A stretch of DNA of 64,000 nt, taken from the NCBI RefSeq assembly GCF_006861675.1, contig NZ_SGJB01000012.1, positions 1 through 64,000 of the forward strand, in the 5' to 3' direction. The DNA comes from Peptacetobacter hominis. Lineage in GTDB: Bacteria; Bacillota; Clostridia; Peptostreptococcales; Peptostreptococcaceae. This document shows, in pieces, positions 46,601 to 57,548 of the stretch. How positions within the stretch are numbered: position 1 is the stretch's first letter; each line of letters opens with the position of its first letter. A model generated the notes under the pieces. The model worked only from the letters and a program-made list of their open reading frames with translations, made no database searches and was not told the origin of the DNA. The translations under genes and the position numbers were made by a program.

Positions 46601-47186
46601 AGGTGAAGCTCAGGTTTACCAGATACCATATGGTTCAAGACTTAGAGTAAGAGATGGACAGATAGTAGAAGCTGGAGATCCTATAACTCAGGGTTCTATA
46701 AACCCTCACGATATAGTAAGAGTAAAAGGAATCGGAGGAGTTCAGGACTATATAGTTAAGGAAGTACAGAGAGTCTACAGACTTCAGGGGGTTGATATCA
46801 ACGATAAACATATCGAGGTTATCGTAAGACAGATGCTTTCTAAAGTTAAGGTAGAGGATCCGGGAGATACAGATTTACTTCCAGGAGGATATGAAGATGT
46901 ACTTGTATTTGATAAGTGCAACGAAGAAGCAATAGCTCAGGGATTAAGACCTGCAGTTGCTAAGAGAGTTCTTCTTGGTATAACTAAAGCATCTCTTGCT
47001 ACAGAGTCATTCCTATCAGCTGCATCATTCCAGGAAACTACAAGAGTTCTTACTGAAGCTGCTATAAAAGGTAAAGAGGATCACCTAATAGGACTAAAAG
47101 AAAATGTTATATTAGGAAAACTTATACCAGCAGGAACAGGAATGAAGAAATATAGAAATATAGCTGTTGAAAAAATAGAAGAATAA
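43698..47186 (+). CDS. rpoC: RNA polymerase beta' subunit
   Basis: A 1,162-aa beta' subunit. The N-terminal zinc-binding cysteines are C60, C62, C75 and C78 (CHCGKYRRV, then CDRCGVEV). The catalytic NADFDGDQ is at residues 448-455. The C-terminal part includes a second zinc site ([13 protein letters not shown]), [20 protein letters not shown] and the omega-contact region. The start is a TTG (43698), consistent with the conserved N-terminus [20 protein letters not shown] and AGGGAGA upstream. Confidence 0.98.
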   Translation: MFELNNFESIKIGLASPEKIRQWSRGEVKKPETINYRTLKPEKDGLFCERIFGPQKDWECHCGKYRRVRYKGVVCDRCGVEVTKSKVRRERMGHIELAAPMSHIWYFKGIPSRMGLLLDMSPRSLEKVLYFASYVVIDPKETGLTEKQLLTEKEYRDAVDNYGYGTFEVGMGAEAVKKLLQNIDLEQQSKELRADLKDSTGQKRIRTIRRLEVVEAFRKSGNKPEWMILDAIPVIPPDLRPMVQLDGGRFATSDLNDLYRRVINRNNRLKRLLELGAPDIIVRNEKRMLQEAVDALIDNGRRGRPVTGPGNRPLKSLSDMLKGKQGRFRQNLLGKRVDYSGRSVIVVGPELKFYQCGLPKKMALELFKPFVMDKLVEEGYAHNIKSAKTIVEKVKTEVWDVLEEVIKSHPVLLNRAPTLHRLGIQAFEPVLVEGKAIKLHPLVCTAYNADFDGDQMAVHVPLSVEAQAEARFLMLSVNNILAPKDGSPITTPSQDMVLGSYYLTIEAQEGAKGTGMVFKDYNELLLAYYNKAVELHALVKCRKVLPDGRSALVESTVGRFIFNEKIPQDLGFVDREKDPFSLEIDEVVTKKYLGKIIDKCFRKHENTVTAELLDYVKGLGFKYSTVGGITVAVADMAIPKEKEEYIANAEKEVDRLEKAYRRGLISDDERYEKVIATWTETTDKVTNALMDNLDRLNNIFIMAHSGARGSKNQIRQLAGMRGLMANASGKTVEIPVKSNFREGLSVLEYFTSAHGARKGLADTALRTADSGYLTRRLVDVSQDVIVRDVDCGTTETTEILAIKDGNEVIEEIYDRIVGRYTIDPIVHPETGEVLVPADSMIKEAAAEKIVEAGIEKVNIRTVLNCKTKHGVCSKCYGRNLATGKEVNIGEAIGIIAAQSIGEPGTQLTMRTFHTGGVAGGDITQGLPRVEELFEARKPKGLAIITEVSGQVRVDETGKRKEVTVIPAEGEAQVYQIPYGSRLRVRDGQIVEAGDPITQGSINPHDIVRVKGIGGVQDYIVKEVQRVYRLQGVDINDKHIEVIVRQMLSKVKVEDPGDTDLLPGGYEDVLVFDKCNEEAIAQGLRPAVAKRVLLGITKASLATESFLSAASFQETTRVLTEAAIKGKEDHLIGLKENVILGKLIPAGTGMKKYRNIAVEKIEE

Positions 47187-47212
47187 TAGTTCAAATTGTA
47201 AAATTTCTAGTG

Positions 47213-47241
47213 TTGACAACGGTTATGTTAGATGATAAAAT
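47213..47241 (+). promoter_or_regulatory. promoter of the str operon
   Basis: A consensus TTGACA (47213-47218), a 17-bp spacer and TAAAAT (47236-47241) preceded by TGA (extended -10). It lies 27 bp after rpoC, so rpsL-rpsG-fusA-tuf can be transcribed independently of rpoBC. Confidence 0.75.
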
Positions 47242-47264
47242 AATAAAAGTGTGATTTAAAAGTA

Positions 47265-47300
47265 CACTAAGGGTCTTTAATTAGGCTCTTAGTGACTTTT
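47265..47300 (+). terminator. terminator-like hairpin in the rpsL leader
   Basis: CACTAAGGGTCT (47265-47276) pairs with AGGCTCTTAGTG (47283-47294), followed by ACTTTTAT. It lies about 20 nt downstream of the predicted rpsL promoter, so it would act as an attenuator as well as the rpoBC terminator. The rest of the leader (47301-47423) has two smaller possible hairpins and no gene. Confidence 0.6.
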
Positions 47301-47426
47301 ATATTATAGAAAAAGTAGAACTAAAAAGCATCAAGCTAAAAAGCACAGCAAATCGATTAGTTAGAGATATTAATCGAAGTTGGCGATCACTGAAAGATCG
47401 AAAATTAGAAGAAGGAGGTGCAGATG

Positions 47427-47846
47427 ATGCCAACAATTAACCAGTTAGTTCGTAAAAGTAGAAAAGACTTAGTTAAAAAGTCTACTGCTCCAGCATTACA
47501 GAAGGGGTATAACTCATTAAACAAAAAAACAACTGACGCAAGTTCTCCACAGAAAAGAGGAGTTTGTACTTCAGTTAAAACAGTTACTCCTAAAAAACCA
47601 AACTCAGCCCTAAGAAAGGTTGCCAGAGTTAGATTAACAAACGGTATAGAAGTTTCTGCTTATATACCAGGTGAAGGACACAACTTACAGGAGCACTCAG
47701 TTGTTCTTATAAGAGGTGGAAGAGTTAAGGACTTACCAGGGGTTAGATACCACATACTAAGAGGTACACTAGATACTGCAGGTGTAGACAAGAGAAGACA
47801 GTCTAGATCTAAGTACGGTGCTAAGAGACCTAAAGCTGGTAAATAA
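47427..47846 (+). CDS. rpsL: 30S ribosomal protein S12
   Basis: A 139-aa decoding-centre protein. The conserved loops [20 protein letters not shown] and [15 protein letters not shown] are intact, with lysine at both positions commonly changed in streptomycin resistance. I start at ATG 47427 ([10 protein letters not shown]), as in relatives; ATG 47424 and an upstream GTG at 47418 are less likely, the GTG being part of AAGGAGGTG. Confidence 0.97.
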   Translation: MPTINQLVRKSRKDLVKKSTAPALQKGYNSLNKKTTDASSPQKRGVCTSVKTVTPKKPNSALRKVARVRLTNGIEVSAYIPGEGHNLQEHSVVLIRGGRVKDLPGVRYHILRGTLDTAGVDKRRQSRSKYGAKRPKAGK

Positions 47847-47983
47847 TAAGATCTGTTACGCTTAAAAGATAACAAACCGAAAATCGAAGAAAAAGTGATT
47901 AAGTAATATAGTTAGGTGCTTTAAATATAGATATATTTATGGCATCACGGCTGACTTTTCGATGTCGAGTACCTATGATTTAA

Positions 47984-48481
<498 letters not shown>

Positions 48482-48554
48482 GATGCTGAGTATTCGGTAA
48501 TATAGGAAACAGGAAATCTTCCAATTAATTTGATACCATATAAGGAGGAACAAG

Positions 48555-50621
48555 ATGACTAGAGAATTTCCTTTAGAAAAAACTAGAAATATCGGTATAA
48601 TGGCCCATATAGACGCAGGAAAAACTACTACTACAGAGAGAATCCTTTTCTATACTGGGAAAACTCATAAAATAGGAGAAACTCACGAGGGAGCTTCTCA
48701 GATGGACTGGATGGAGCAGGAAAAAGAGAGAGGTATCACAATAACATCTGCAGCCACTACAGCTACTTGGAAAGGTTACAGAATAAACGTTATAGATACT
48801 CCAGGACACGTCGACTTCACAGTTGAGGTTGAAAGATCTCTAAGAGTTCTTGACGGTTCAGTTGCTGTATTCTGTGCGAAAGGTGGGGTTGAACCTCAGT
48901 CTGAGAACGTATGGAGACAGGCAGAAACTTACGGAGTACCTAGAATAGCATTCATAAACAAAATGGATATACTAGGTGCAAACTTCTACAATGCAGTAGA
49001 TATGATGAAAACTAGATTAAGTGCAAATGCAGTTCCAATGCAGTTACCAATAGGTAAAGAAGATGATTTCGTTGGTATAATAGACCTTGTAAAAATGGAC
49101 GCTATAATATACAAAGACGATAAAGGTACTGTAATGGAAGAAACTGAAATACCTGAAGAAATGAAAGAATTAGCTCAGGAGTGGAGAGAAAAACTAGTTG
49201 AAGCTGTAGCTGAAACTGACGAAGAGTTAATGATGAAATATCTTGAAGGTGAAGAATTAACAGTTGAAGAAATAAAAACTGCAGTAAGAAAAGCTACAAT
49301 AGCATGTGAAATGAACCCTGTATTCTGTGGTACTGCTTACAGAAACAAAGGTGTTCAGCCTCTAATAGATGCTGTTATAGATTATCTTCCAGCTCCAACT
49401 GATATACCAGCTATAAAAGGTGTATTAGAAAACGGAGAAGAAGATGAAAGACATGCTTCTGACGATGAGCCATTCTCAGCATTAGCATTCAAAATAATGA
49501 CTGACCCATTCGTTGGAAAACTTGCATTCTTCAGAGTTTACTCAGGTACTCTTGAATCAGGTTCTTATGTATTAAATGCAACTAAGAACAAGAGAGAGAG
49601 AATCGGACGTATACTTCAGATGCATGCAAACACAAGAACTGAAATAACTAATGTTTATGCAGGAGATATAGCTGCAGCAGTTGGTCTAAAAGATACAACT
49701 ACTGGAGATACATTATGTGATCCTGCACATCCAATAATACTTGAATCTATGGAATTCCCAGAGCCAGTTATATCTGTTGCTATAGAGCCAGCTTCTAAAG
49801 CAGCTCAGGAAAAAATGGGTATAGCTCTTCAGAAACTTGCTGAAGAAGACCCAACTTTCACAGTTAGAACTGACGAAGAAACTGGACAGACTATAATATC
49901 AGGAATGGGTGAATTACACCTTGACATAATAGTTGACAGACTTCTAAGAGAATTCAAGGTTGAAGCTAAAGTTGGTAACCCTCAGGTTGCTTACAGAGAA
50001 ACAATAACTCAGCCAGTTGATGTTGAATACAAATATCAGAAACAGTCAGGTGGTAGAGGTCAGTACGGACACGTTAAGATCAGAGTTACTCCAACTGAGC
50101 CAGGTGAAGGATACAAATTCGAAAACAAAACTGTTGGTGGATCTGTACCTAAGGAATATGTTGGACCAACTGACATGGGTATACAGGGAGCTATGCAGTC
50201 TGGTATAGTTGCAGGATATCCAGTTGTTGACGTTGCAGTTGAGTTATACGATGGATCTTACCATGAAGTCGACTCTTCAGAAATGGCGTTCAAAATGGCA
50301 GGTTCTATGGCGTTCAAGAAAGCTATGCAGCAGGGTAACGCAGTATTACTTGAGCCATACTTCAAAGTTGAAGTTGTTACTCCAGAAGACTACATGGGAG
50401 ATGTAATGGGTGACTTAAACTCAAGAAGAGGTCTAATACAGGGTATGGAAGCAAGAAGTGGTGCTCAGGTTATAAACGCATTTGTTCCACTTTCTGAAAT
50501 GTTCGGATACTCAACTGACCTAAGATCTATGACTCAGGGTCGTGCTACTTACACTATGATATTCGACCACTATGAGCAGGTTCCAGCAGGAGTTGCTAAG
50601 AAAATAGTAGAAGGTAGATAA
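48555..50621 (+). CDS. fusA: elongation factor G
   Basis: The translocase GTPase, 688 aa. Canonical motifs are present: [23 protein letters not shown] (switch I), DTPGHVDF with the catalytic histidine, and NKMD. Domain III-V markers [10 protein letters not shown] and [12 protein letters not shown] follow. It is the standard EF-G, in contrast to the paralogue at 6796. AAGGAGGAA precedes ATG 48555. Confidence 0.98.
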   Translation: MTREFPLEKTRNIGIMAHIDAGKTTTTERILFYTGKTHKIGETHEGASQMDWMEQEKERGITITSAATTATWKGYRINVIDTPGHVDFTVEVERSLRVLDGSVAVFCAKGGVEPQSENVWRQAETYGVPRIAFINKMDILGANFYNAVDMMKTRLSANAVPMQLPIGKEDDFVGIIDLVKMDAIIYKDDKGTVMEETEIPEEMKELAQEWREKLVEAVAETDEELMMKYLEGEELTVEEIKTAVRKATIACEMNPVFCGTAYRNKGVQPLIDAVIDYLPAPTDIPAIKGVLENGEEDERHASDDEPFSALAFKIMTDPFVGKLAFFRVYSGTLESGSYVLNATKNKRERIGRILQMHANTRTEITNVYAGDIAAAVGLKDTTTGDTLCDPAHPIILESMEFPEPVISVAIEPASKAAQEKMGIALQKLAEEDPTFTVRTDEETGQTIISGMGELHLDIIVDRLLREFKVEAKVGNPQVAYRETITQPVDVEYKYQKQSGGRGQYGHVKIRVTPTEPGEGYKFENKTVGGSVPKEYVGPTDMGIQGAMQSGIVAGYPVVDVAVELYDGSYHEVDSSEMAFKMAGSMAFKKAMQQGNAVLLEPYFKVEVVTPEDYMGDVMGDLNSRRGLIQGMEARSGAQVINAFVPLSEMFGYSTDLRSMTQGRATYTMIFDHYEQVPAGVAKKIVEGR

Positions 50622-50651
50622 TAATATTATCTCAAAATAAATGTGAAAAAT

Positions 50652-50671
50652 CGGGCGGGGCTTTCCGCCCG
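50652..50671 (+). other. GC-rich hairpin between fusA and tuf copy 2
   Basis: CGGGCGG (50652-50658) pairs with CCGCCCG (50665-50671). No T tract follows, so it is not a standard intrinsic terminator. It ends one base before the start of the tuf duplication block, in otherwise AT-rich sequence. It may pause polymerase, protect processed mRNA or cause partial termination. Confidence 0.55.
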
Positions 50672-50672
50672 G

Positions 50673-51907
50673 ATAAAATAAATAATATTATTCAGGGAGG
50701 ATTTTAAAATGGCAAAAGCTAAATTTGAAAGAAATAAACCTCATGTTAATATAGGTACTATAGGACACGTTGACCACGGTAAAACTACATTAACAGCAGC
50801 AATAACAAAAACATTATTCGACAGATATCAGTTAGGAGAAGCAGTAGACTTCGCTAACATAGATAAAGCACCAGAAGAGAGAGAAAGAGGAATCACAATA
50901 TCAACAGCACACGTTGAGTACGAAACTCCAAACAGACACTACGCACACGTTGACTGCCCAGGACACGCAGACTACGTTAAGAACATGATAACAGGAGCAG
51001 CTCAGATGGACGGTGCGATACTAGTTGTATCAGCAACAGATGGACCAATGCCACAGACAAGAGAGCACATACTTCTATCAAGACAGGTTGGTGTACCATA
51101 CATAGTAGTATTCCTAAACAAATGTGATATGGTAGACGACGAAGAGCTTCTTGAATTAGTTGAAATGGAAGTAAGAGAATTATTAAACGAGTATGAATTC
51201 CCAGGAGATGACACTCCAATAGTAAGAGGATCAGCATTAAAAGCATTAGAAGATCCATCAAGCGAGTGGGGAGATAAAATAGTAGAATTCTTCGAAATGA
51301 TAGACGAATACATACCAGCTCCAGAGAGAGATGTAGACAAAGACTTCCTAATGCCAGTAGAGGACGTATTCTCTATAACAGGTAGAGGAACAGTTGCAAC
51401 AGGAAGAGTTGAAAGAGGAGTACTAAAAGTACAGGACGAAGTTGAACTAGTAGGACTTTCAGACGAGCCAAGAAAAGTAGTAGTAACAGGAGTAGAGATG
51501 TTCAGAAAACTACTAGATCAGGCAGAAGCAGGAGACAACATAGGAGCACTTCTAAGAGGTGTACAGAGAAACGAAATAGAAAGAGGACAGGTATTAGCTA
51601 AGCCGGGAACAGTAAACGCACACACTAAGTTCACAGCTGAGATATACGTTCTTAAGAAAGAAGAGGGAGGAAGACACACTCCATTCTTCGATGGATACAG
51701 ACCACAGTTCTACTTCAGAACAACAGACGTAACAGGAGAATGTAAATTACCAGAAGGAATAGAAATGGTAATGCCAGGAGACAACGTAACAATAGAAGTT
51801 GACTTAATAAACTCTATATGTGTAGAGGAAGGATTAAGATTCGCCATAAGAGAAGGTGGAAGAACAGTAGCTTCTGGAGTTGTTGCATCTATAATAGAAT
51901 AATAACT
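50673..51907 (+). repeat. tuf duplication block, copy 2
   Basis: Second copy of the 1,235-bp block at 34848-36082, in the same orientation 15,825 bp away. Recombination between the two copies would delete or duplicate the genes between them, including rpoBC. Confidence 0.9.
50709..51902 (+). CDS. tuf: elongation factor Tu (copy 2)
   Basis: Protein identical to the 397-aa EF-Tu encoded at 34884, here in its classical place at the end of the str operon behind fusA. The DNA is also identical as far as I could compare. AGGGAGG lies 9 bases before ATG. Confidence 0.98.
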   Translation: MAKAKFERNKPHVNIGTIGHVDHGKTTLTAAITKTLFDRYQLGEAVDFANIDKAPEERERGITISTAHVEYETPNRHYAHVDCPGHADYVKNMITGAAQMDGAILVVSATDGPMPQTREHILLSRQVGVPYIVVFLNKCDMVDDEELLELVEMEVRELLNEYEFPGDDTPIVRGSALKALEDPSSEWGDKIVEFFEMIDEYIPAPERDVDKDFLMPVEDVFSITGRGTVATGRVERGVLKVQDEVELVGLSDEPRKVVVTGVEMFRKLLDQAEAGDNIGALLRGVQRNEIERGQVLAKPGTVNAHTKFTAEIYVLKKEEGGRHTPFFDGYRPQFYFRTTDVTGECKLPEGIEMVMPGDNVTIEVDLINSICVEEGLRFAIREGGRTVASGVVASIIE

Positions 51908-51922
51908 CAGACACATAGATCA

Positions 51923-51954
51923 AGAGAGAGACTTTTAGGAGTCTCTCTTTTTTT
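51923..51954 (+). terminator. intrinsic terminator of the str operon
   Basis: AGAGAGACT (about 51924-51932) pairs with AGTCTCTCT (51940-51948), followed by TTTTTT. Confidence 0.9.
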
Positions 51955-51983
51955 ACAGAATTTTACGAAATTATTCTTTTTTG

Positions 51984-52012
51984 TTGACATGTATACAAAA
52001 ACACGATATACT
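51984..52012 (+). promoter_or_regulatory. S10 operon promoter P1
   Basis: TTGACA (51984-51989), a 17-bp spacer and TATACT (52007-52012), 30 bp after the str terminator. Confidence 0.75.
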
Positions 52013-52076
52013 AAGGAAAGTGCTTCTGATGATTGGAAAAACAACGAAAAAACTTAAAAATAAAATCAAAAAAAGC

Positions 52077-52105
52077 TTGAAATCAATGCCGATATGATGT
52101 AAAAT
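52077..52105 (+). promoter_or_regulatory. S10 operon promoter P2
   Basis: TTGAAA (52077-52082), a 17-bp spacer and TAAAAT (52100-52105). Its start near 52112 coincides with the 5' strand of the leader helix described next. Confidence 0.65.
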
Positions 52106-52111
52106 ATACTA

Positions 52112-52190
52112 GTGTGCTTGAGAGATATATTTTGTTAGAATTCTGGCTGAACGTTGCGAAATGCTGGTTCTGAAGTAAGAACACACCCGG
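52112..52190 (+). promoter_or_regulatory. structured leader RNA of the S10 operon
   Basis: GTGTGCTT (52112-52119) pairs with AAGAACACAC (52177-52186) with a small bulge, enclosing about 57 nt that can fold further (around GGCTGAACGTTGCGAAATGC). It lies upstream of rpsJ and may be an autogenous control element, for example for L4, as in other bacteria. The ligand is an inference. From 52191 to 52257 I see nothing besides the rpsJ ribosome binding site. Confidence 0.5.
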
Positions 52191-52257
52191 AACAGTGTAT
52201 CGGATGCGACGGAATATCAGAATTATGATAAATATTTGCAGAAGGAGGGAAAACAAG

Positions 52258-52569
52258 ATGGCTAAGAATGAAAAAATAAGAATAAGATTAAAATCATATG
52301 ATCACAAATTATTAGATTTCTCTGCTGGTAAAATAGTAGAAACTGCTAAAAAAGCTGGTTCTCAGGTTTCAGGTCCTGTACCTCTACCAACAGAAAAACA
52401 GATAGTTACTATATTAAGAGCTGTACATAAATATAAAGATTCTAGAGAACAGTTCGAAATAAGAACTCATAAGAGACTTATAGATATAGCTAACCCAACA
52501 CCAAAAACAGTTGACTCATTAATGAGATTAGACTTACCAGCTGGTGTTGATATAGAAATAAAATTATAA
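52258..52569 (+). CDS. rpsJ: 30S ribosomal protein S10
   Basis: A 103-aa protein, first gene of the S10 operon. It has [20 protein letters not shown] and the conserved [20 protein letters not shown] segment. I use ATG 52258, preceded by GAAGGAGGG; the frame is open further upstream but has no site there. S10 is also the NusE antitermination factor. Confidence 0.98.
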   Translation: MAKNEKIRIRLKSYDHKLLDFSAGKIVETAKKAGSQVSGPVPLPTEKQIVTILRAVHKYKDSREQFEIRTHKRLIDIANPTPKTVDSLMRLDLPAGVDIEIKL

Positions 52570-52648
52570 GAAGCCGCCTAAGATAGAGATATCTTAGAAT
52601 GATTACTCCGCATGGAGCAATCCGCTGTAAGAAAATAGGAGGTTAACG

Positions 52649-53278
52649 ATGAAAGGTATATTAGGAAGAAAAGTTGGAATGACTCAGATATTCACTGAAG
52701 ACGGTGTAGTAATACCAGTTACAGTTGTTGAGGCAGGTCCAGTTGTTGTAACTCAGGTTAAAACAGTAGAAAATGATGGTTACAATGCTATACAGGTAGG
52801 ATTTGGAGATGCTAAAGAAAAATCTCTAAACAAACCACAGAAAGGACATTTAGCAGCAGCTAACGTTCTTAAAAAACACTTAAAAGAATTCAGAGTAGAA
52901 AACGCTGCAGAATATACAGTTGGACAGGAAATAAAAGCTGATATATTTGAAGCAGGTGAAAAAATAGATGTTACTGGAATATCTAAAGGTAAAGGATTCC
53001 AGGGTCCAATAAAAAGACACGGACAGTCAAGAGGACCAGAATCTCACGGTTCTAGATACCACAGAAGACCAGGTTCAATGGGAGCTTGTTCTTACCCAGG
53101 TAGAGTATTCAAAAACAAAAAACTTGCAGGACACATGGGTAGCGTAAAAGTTACTATACAGAATCTTGATTTAGTAAGAATAGACGCTGACAAAAATCTT
53201 GTATTAGTTAAAGGTGCTATACCAGGAGCTAAAGGATCAATAGTAACAATAAAAGAAGCAATAAAGGCTTCTAAATAA
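52649..53278 (+). CDS. rplC: 50S ribosomal protein L3
   Basis: A 209-aa protein reaching to the peptidyl transferase centre. It begins [18 protein letters not shown] and contains [23 protein letters not shown] and [16 protein letters not shown]. The site AGGAGG precedes ATG 52649. Confidence 0.98.
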   Translation: MKGILGRKVGMTQIFTEDGVVIPVTVVEAGPVVVTQVKTVENDGYNAIQVGFGDAKEKSLNKPQKGHLAAANVLKKHLKEFRVENAAEYTVGQEIKADIFEAGEKIDVTGISKGKGFQGPIKRHGQSRGPESHGSRYHRRPGSMGACSYPGRVFKNKKLAGHMGSVKVTIQNLDLVRIDADKNLVLVKGAIPGAKGSIVTIKEAIKASK

Positions 53279-53306
53279 TTACTAAGAGAGGAAAGGAGGA
53301 ATAACA

Positions 53307-53930
53307 ATGCCAAAGATTAATGTAATGAACGTTCAGGGACAGAATGTTGGTGAAATAGAATTATGTGATTCTATATTCAACGTTGAAGTTAACTCACATG
53401 TGCTTTACGAAGCTGTTAAGTGTCAGTTAGCAAATAGAAGACAGGGTACTCAGTCAGCTAAAACTAGAGCAGAAGTTAGAGGTGGCGGAAGAAAACCTTG
53501 GAAACAGAAAGGAACAGGTAGAGCTAGACAGGGTTCTACAAGATCTGTACAGTGGGTTGGTGGAGGAGTTGCCTTCGCACCAAAACCAAGAAGCTACAAA
53601 TATACTTTACCTAAAAAAGTAAGAAGATTAGCTATGAAATGTGCTTTATCATCAAAAGTACAGAACAACGAAATAATAGTATTAGATGCATTAAACATGG
53701 ATGCTCCTAAAACTAAAGAATTCGCAGCTATATTAAACAACATAAAAGCTTCTAAAAAAGCTTTAGTAGTTATGGCTGACAAAAACGAAAATGTAATAAA
53801 ATCAGCAAGAAACATAGAAGGTGTTCAGACTTCTCTAGTTAACACTTTAAATGTATACGATATATTAAACCATGACACATTTGTAATAACTACAGATGCT
53901 GTTAAGAAAGTGGAGGAGGTGTACGCGTAA
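53307..53930 (+). CDS. rplD: 50S ribosomal protein L4
   Basis: A 207-aa protein with the exit-tunnel loop [20 protein letters not shown]4 represses the S10 operon in several bacteria. AAAGGAGGA precedes ATG 53307. Its stop overlaps the rplW start by one base. Confidence 0.97.
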   Translation: MPKINVMNVQGQNVGEIELCDSIFNVEVNSHVLYEAVKCQLANRRQGTQSAKTRAEVRGGGRKPWKQKGTGRARQGSTRSVQWVGGGVAFAPKPRSYKYTLPKKVRRLAMKCALSSKVQNNEIIVLDALNMDAPKTKEFAAILNNIKASKKALVVMADKNENVIKSARNIEGVQTSLVNTLNVYDILNHDTFVITTDAVKKVEEVYA

Positions 53931-54220
53931 TGACTAATCCACATGACGTTATAATAAGACCAGTTGTTACTGAAAGAAGTATGACTGAAATGGCTAACAA
54001 GAAATATACTTTTGTTGTTGATAAAAAAGCAAACAAAACTGAAATAAAGAAAGCTGTAGAAGCTATATTCGACGTTAAAGTTGAAAAAGTTAATACACTA
54101 AACTATGATGGAAAAGTAAAAAGAATGGGTAGAACTCAGGGAAGAACTGCTAGCTTCAAAAAAGCTGTTGTTAAGTTAACAGAAGGAAGCAAGGATATAG
54201 AATTCTTCCAGGGAATGTAA
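53930..54220 (+). CDS. rplW: 50S ribosomal protein L23
   Basis: A 96-aa protein at the tunnel exit that docks the signal recognition particle and trigger factor. It contains [13 protein letters not shown] and [24 protein letters not shown] shares its A with the rplD stop, so the genes are translationally coupled; GGAGGTG is inside rplD. Confidence 0.97.
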   Translation: MTNPHDVIIRPVVTERSMTEMANKKYTFVVDKKANKTEIKKAVEAIFDVKVEKVNTLNYDGKVKRMGRTQGRTASFKKAVVKLTEGSKDIEFFQGM

Positions 54221-54251
54221 TATCCTGAATTAATTAAGGAGGAAATCGAGA

Positions 54252-55082
54252 ATGGCTATTAAAAAGTTTAAACCTACTTCTCCTGCCTTAAGACAGATGA
54301 CAGTTTTAGTTTCTGATGAAATAACTACTAACTCTCCAGAGAAATCTCTTTTAGTTAACTTAAAGAAAAACTCTGGTAGAAATGCTCACGGTAGAATAAC
54401 TGTACGTCACAGAGGTGGAGGACAGAAAAGAAAATATAGATTAATAGATTTCAAAAGAAATAAAGACGGAATACCAGCAAAAGTTGCTACAATAGAATAC
54501 GATCCAAACAGAACTGCAAATATAGCTCTATTACACTATGCAGATGGTGAAAAGAGATACATACTTGCTCCAGTTGGAATAAAAGTTGGAGATACTCTAT
54601 TATCAGGAAAAGATGCTGATATAAAACCAGGTAACTGCTTACAGTTAAAAGATATGCCAGTTGGTACAATGGTACACAACATAGAGTTAAAACCAGGAAA
54701 AGGTGGACAGCTAGTAAGATCTGCCGGAGTTTCAGCTCAGTTAATGGCTAAAGAAGGAAAATACGCTTTATTAAGATTACCATCAGGTGAGATGAGATAC
54801 GTAAGTGTTGAATGTAAAGCTACAATAGGACAGGTTGGTAATGTAGAACACGGTAACGTTGTTATAGGTAAAGCTGGTAGAACTAGACACATGGGTATAA
54901 GACCTACTGTTAGAGGTTCTGTCATGAACCCTAATGACCATCCACACGGAGGAGGAGAAGGTAGAGCTCCAATAGGTAGACCTACACCAGTTACTCCATG
55001 GGGTAAACCTGCTCTTGGATACAAAACTAGAAAGAAAAACAAAGCTTCAGATAAATTAATAGTTTCAAGAAGAACTAAGTAG
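54252..55082 (+). CDS. rplB: 50S ribosomal protein L2
   Basis: A 276-aa protein needed for subunit joining and peptidyl transfer. It starts [17 protein letters not shown]; the [17 protein letters not shown] region and the C-terminal [21 protein letters not shown], with the conserved histidine, are present. AAGGAGGAA precedes ATG. Confidence 0.98.
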   Translation: MAIKKFKPTSPALRQMTVLVSDEITTNSPEKSLLVNLKKNSGRNAHGRITVRHRGGGQKRKYRLIDFKRNKDGIPAKVATIEYDPNRTANIALLHYADGEKRYILAPVGIKVGDTLLSGKDADIKPGNCLQLKDMPVGTMVHNIELKPGKGGQLVRSAGVSAQLMAKEGKYALLRLPSGEMRYVSVECKATIGQVGNVEHGNVVIGKAGRTRHMGIRPTVRGSVMNPNDHPHGGGEGRAPIGRPTPVTPWGKPALGYKTRKKNKASDKLIVSRRTK

Positions 55083-55124
55083 TAATCGTTAATAGATTTA
55101 TTTATTCGGAAAGGAGGATCATAA

Positions 55125-55406
55125 ATGTCAAGATCAACTAAAAAAGGACCTTTCGTGCATAAGGGTCTATTAAAGAAAGTAGAAGCTATGAACGCTAGCG
55201 GAAATAAAGAAGTTATAAAAACTTGGTCAAGAACTTCTACAATATTCCCACAGTTCGTTGAAAATACAATAGCTGTACATGATGGAAGAAAACACGTTCC
55301 AGTTTATATAACAGAAGATATGGTTGGACACAAATTAGGAGAATTCGTTCCAACAAGAACTTTCAAAGGACATAAAGACGACGAGAAATCAAATAAAAGA
55401 AAATAA
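55125..55406 (+). CDS. rpsS: 30S ribosomal protein S19
   Basis: A 93-aa 30S head protein: [17 protein letters not shown] at the start, then [23 protein letters not shown], ending with the usual basic tail. AAAGGAGGA precedes ATG 55125. Confidence 0.98.
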   Translation: MSRSTKKGPFVHKGLLKKVEAMNASGNKEVIKTWSRTSTIFPQFVENTIAVHDGRKHVPVYITEDMVGHKLGEFVPTRTFKGHKDDEKSNKRK

Positions 55407-55433
55407 TTATACTGTTGAAAGGAGGACCACGTA

Positions 55434-55766
55434 ATGGAAGCAAGAGCTACTGCTAAATATGTACGTGTTTCAGCAAGAAAAGCAGGACAGATATGCGATC
55501 TTGTTAGAGGAAAAAATGTTAATGAAGCTTTAGCAATATTAAAGTTCACTCCTAGAGAGGCAGCTTCAATAATAGAAAAAGTTGTAAAATCAGCTAAAGC
55601 GAATGCAGAAAATAACTACGAAATGGATTCAGATAAGTTATATATAGCATCAATAGTTGCTAACCAGGGGCCAACAATGAAGAGATATATGCCTAGAGCT
55701 CAGGGTCGTGCATGCGAAATAAGAAAAAGAACATCTCACATAGAAGTTGTACTTAAAGAAAAATAA
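55434..55766 (+). CDS. rplV: 50S ribosomal protein L22
   Basis: A 110-aa exit-tunnel protein. [22 protein letters not shown] opens the chain (written here in part), and the tunnel loop [19 protein letters not shown] shows no insertion or deletion of the kind linked to macrolide resistance. AAAGGAGGA precedes ATG. Confidence 0.97.
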   Translation: MEARATAKYVRVSARKAGQICDLVRGKNVNEALAILKFTPREAASIIEKVVKSAKANAENNYEMDSDKLYIASIVANQGPTMKRYMPRAQGRACEIRKRTSHIEVVLKEK

Positions 55767-55783
55767 GAGAAGGAGGTACAGTA

Positions 55784-56575
55784 ATGGGTCAGAAAGTTAA
55801 TCCACACGGACTTAGAGTCGGTGTTATAAAAGATTGGGACTCAAGATGGTTTACTAATGATAGCAAAGAGTTCGGAAGCTTCTTATTAGAAGACCACAAT
55901 ATCCGTAAATTTTTAAAGAAAAAATTATACACAGCTGGTGTTGCTAAAATAGAAATAGAAAGATCAGCAAACAAAGTTAAAATAGATTTACATGTTGCTA
56001 AGCCAGGAGTTGTTATAGGTAGAGCAGGTTCTGAAATAGAAGCATTAAAAGCTGAATTAGAAAAATTAACTAAGAAAAACGTAATAGTTAACATAGTTGA
56101 AGTTAAGAATGTAGATAGAGATGCTCAGTTAGTTGCTGAAAACATAGCAGCTGCTATAGAGAGAAGGGTTGCATTCAGAAGAGCTATGAAACAGGCTATA
56201 CAGAGAGCTATGAAATCAGGAGCTAAAGGTATAAAAGTTGCTGCTTCTGGTAGATTAGGTGGAGCTGAGATGGCTAGAACTGAAGGATACAGTGAAGGAA
56301 ATGTACCTCTACAGACATTAAGATCTGATATAGAGTACGGATTCGCTGAAGCTGATACTACATACGGAAAAATAGGTATAAAAGTTTGGATGTGTAACGG
56401 AGAAGTTCTTCCAACTAAAGGTGGTATCGGAGTAGATCCAAGAGAAGAAAGAAGAAACGATAACAGAAGAAACAGAAAAGATAACAGAAGAAATAACAGA
56501 AGAGGAAATGATAGAGGAAGAGGAAACAGACCTCAGGGATCAAGACCTCAGAGAACTGAAAATAAAGAAAACTAA
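55784..56575 (+). CDS. rpsC: 30S ribosomal protein S3 with an arginine/asparagine-rich tail
   Basis: A 263-aa mRNA-entry protein with the KH domain ([17 protein letters not shown]) and C-terminal domain ([18 protein letters not shown], then [17 protein letters not shown]). It is about 45 residues longer than usual because of a low-complexity tail built of RRN, DNR and RGN repeats, ending TENKEN. The tail is likely disordered and basic and could bind RNA near the mRNA entry. AAGGAGGT precedes ATG 55784. Confidence 0.97.
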   Translation: MGQKVNPHGLRVGVIKDWDSRWFTNDSKEFGSFLLEDHNIRKFLKKKLYTAGVAKIEIERSANKVKIDLHVAKPGVVIGRAGSEIEALKAELEKLTKKNVIVNIVEVKNVDRDAQLVAENIAAAIERRVAFRRAMKQAIQRAMKSGAKGIKVAASGRLGGAEMARTEGYSEGNVPLQTLRSDIEYGFAEADTTYGKIGIKVWMCNGEVLPTKGGIGVDPREERRNDNRRNRKDNRRNNRRGNDRGRGNRPQGSRPQRTENKEN

Positions 56576-56609
56576 TTAAAAGGTTCAGAGGAAGGGAGGA
56601 AACAAACTC

Positions 56610-57041
56610 ATGTTAATGCCAAAGAGAGTAAAACGTCGTAGAGTTCACAGAGGAAACATGTCTGGGAAAGCTAACAAAGGTAACACAGTAACATACGGAG
56701 ATTTCGGTCTTGTTGCTATGGAGCCATCTTGGATAACATCAAATCAGATAGAAGCAGCCAGAGTTGCGATGACAAGATACATGAAAAGAGGGGGAAAAGT
56801 TTGGATAAAAATATTCCCTCACAAACCAATAACTAGAAAACCAGCTGAGACTCGTATGGGTGCCGGTAAAGGTTCACCAGAATACTGGGTAGCAGTTGTT
56901 AAACCAGGTAGAGTAATGTTCGAAATAGGTGGAGGAATAGCAGAAGAAAAAGCTAGAGAAGCTATGAGACTTGCTGCAAACAAACTACCTATCAAATGTA
57001 AATTCGTAAGAAAAGAAGATCAGATAAAGGGTGGTGAATAG
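56610..57041 (+). CDS. rplP: 50S ribosomal protein L16
   Basis: A 143-aa protein near the A-site tRNA. It begins [15 protein letters not shown], matching MLLPKRV of relatives, which supports ATG 56610 over 56616. The conserved [19 protein letters not shown] follows. AAGGGAGGA precedes the start. Its end overlaps a ribosome binding site for rpmC. Confidence 0.97.
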   Translation: MLMPKRVKRRRVHRGNMSGKANKGNTVTYGDFGLVAMEPSWITSNQIEAARVAMTRYMKRGGKVWIKIFPHKPITRKPAETRMGAGKGSPEYWVAVVKPGRVMFEIGGGIAEEKAREAMRLAANKLPIKCKFVRKEDQIKGGE

Positions 57042-57042
57042 G

Positions 57043-57246
57043 ATGAAAGCTAAAGAATTAAGAGAGTTAACAAGTGAACAGCTTATAGAAAAGTTAAACG
57101 AATTCAAAAGCGAATTATTTAGCTTAAGATTCCAATTAGCTACTGGTCAATTAGAAAACACAGCTAGAATAAAGTTTGTTAAAAAAGACATAGCAAAAGT
57201 TAAAACAGTTCTTGCTGAAAGAAAGTTAAACGAAGCTAGAGCATAA
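57043..57246 (+). CDS. rpmC: 50S ribosomal protein L29
   Basis: A 67-aa two-helix protein at the tunnel exit: [14 protein letters not shown], then [21 protein letters not shown] 57043 is one base past the rplP stop; upstream GTG codons belong to the ribosome binding region AAGGGTGGTG inside rplP. Confidence 0.96.
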   Translation: MKAKELRELTSEQLIEKLNEFKSELFSLRFQLATGQLENTARIKFVKKDIAKVKTVLAERKLNEARA

Positions 57247-57270
57247 TAATTGGAAGGAGGCTTTTTAGAC

Positions 57271-57525
57271 ATGGAAAGAGGAAGAAGAAAAGTTAGAATA
57301 GGCCGTGTTGTAAGTGATAAAATGGACAAAACAATAGTTGTTGCTGTTGAAGAGTTCGTACGTCATCCACTATACAACAAACGTGTTAAGAGAACAAAAA
57401 CATTCAAAGCTCACGATGAAAACAATGTATGTAATATCGGAGATAGAGTTAAGATAATGGAAACTAGACCTTTATCAAAAGATAAGAGATTCAGATTAGT
57501 TGAAGTTGTTGAGAAGGTTAAATAG
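57271..57525 (+). CDS. rpsQ: 30S ribosomal protein S17
   Basis: An 84-aa OB-fold protein: [20 protein letters not shown], then [22 protein letters not shown] 57271 is 10 bases after AAGGAGG; an in-frame TTG at 57250 precedes that site and is not used. Confidence 0.97.
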   Translation: MERGRRKVRIGRVVSDKMDKTIVVAVEEFVRHPLYNKRVKRTKTFKAHDENNVCNIGDRVKIMETRPLSKDKRFRLVEVVEKVK

Positions 57526-57548
57526 TTTTAAAAGAAGGAGGGATCACG

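Noticed and set aside
47520-47780. Streptomycin-resistance changes in RpsL
   Set aside because: Both key lysines (in TPKKPNS and GRVKDLPG) are present.
50652-50671. Rho-independent terminator between fusA and tuf
   Set aside because: The stem is strong but no T tract follows, so it is reported only as a hairpin.
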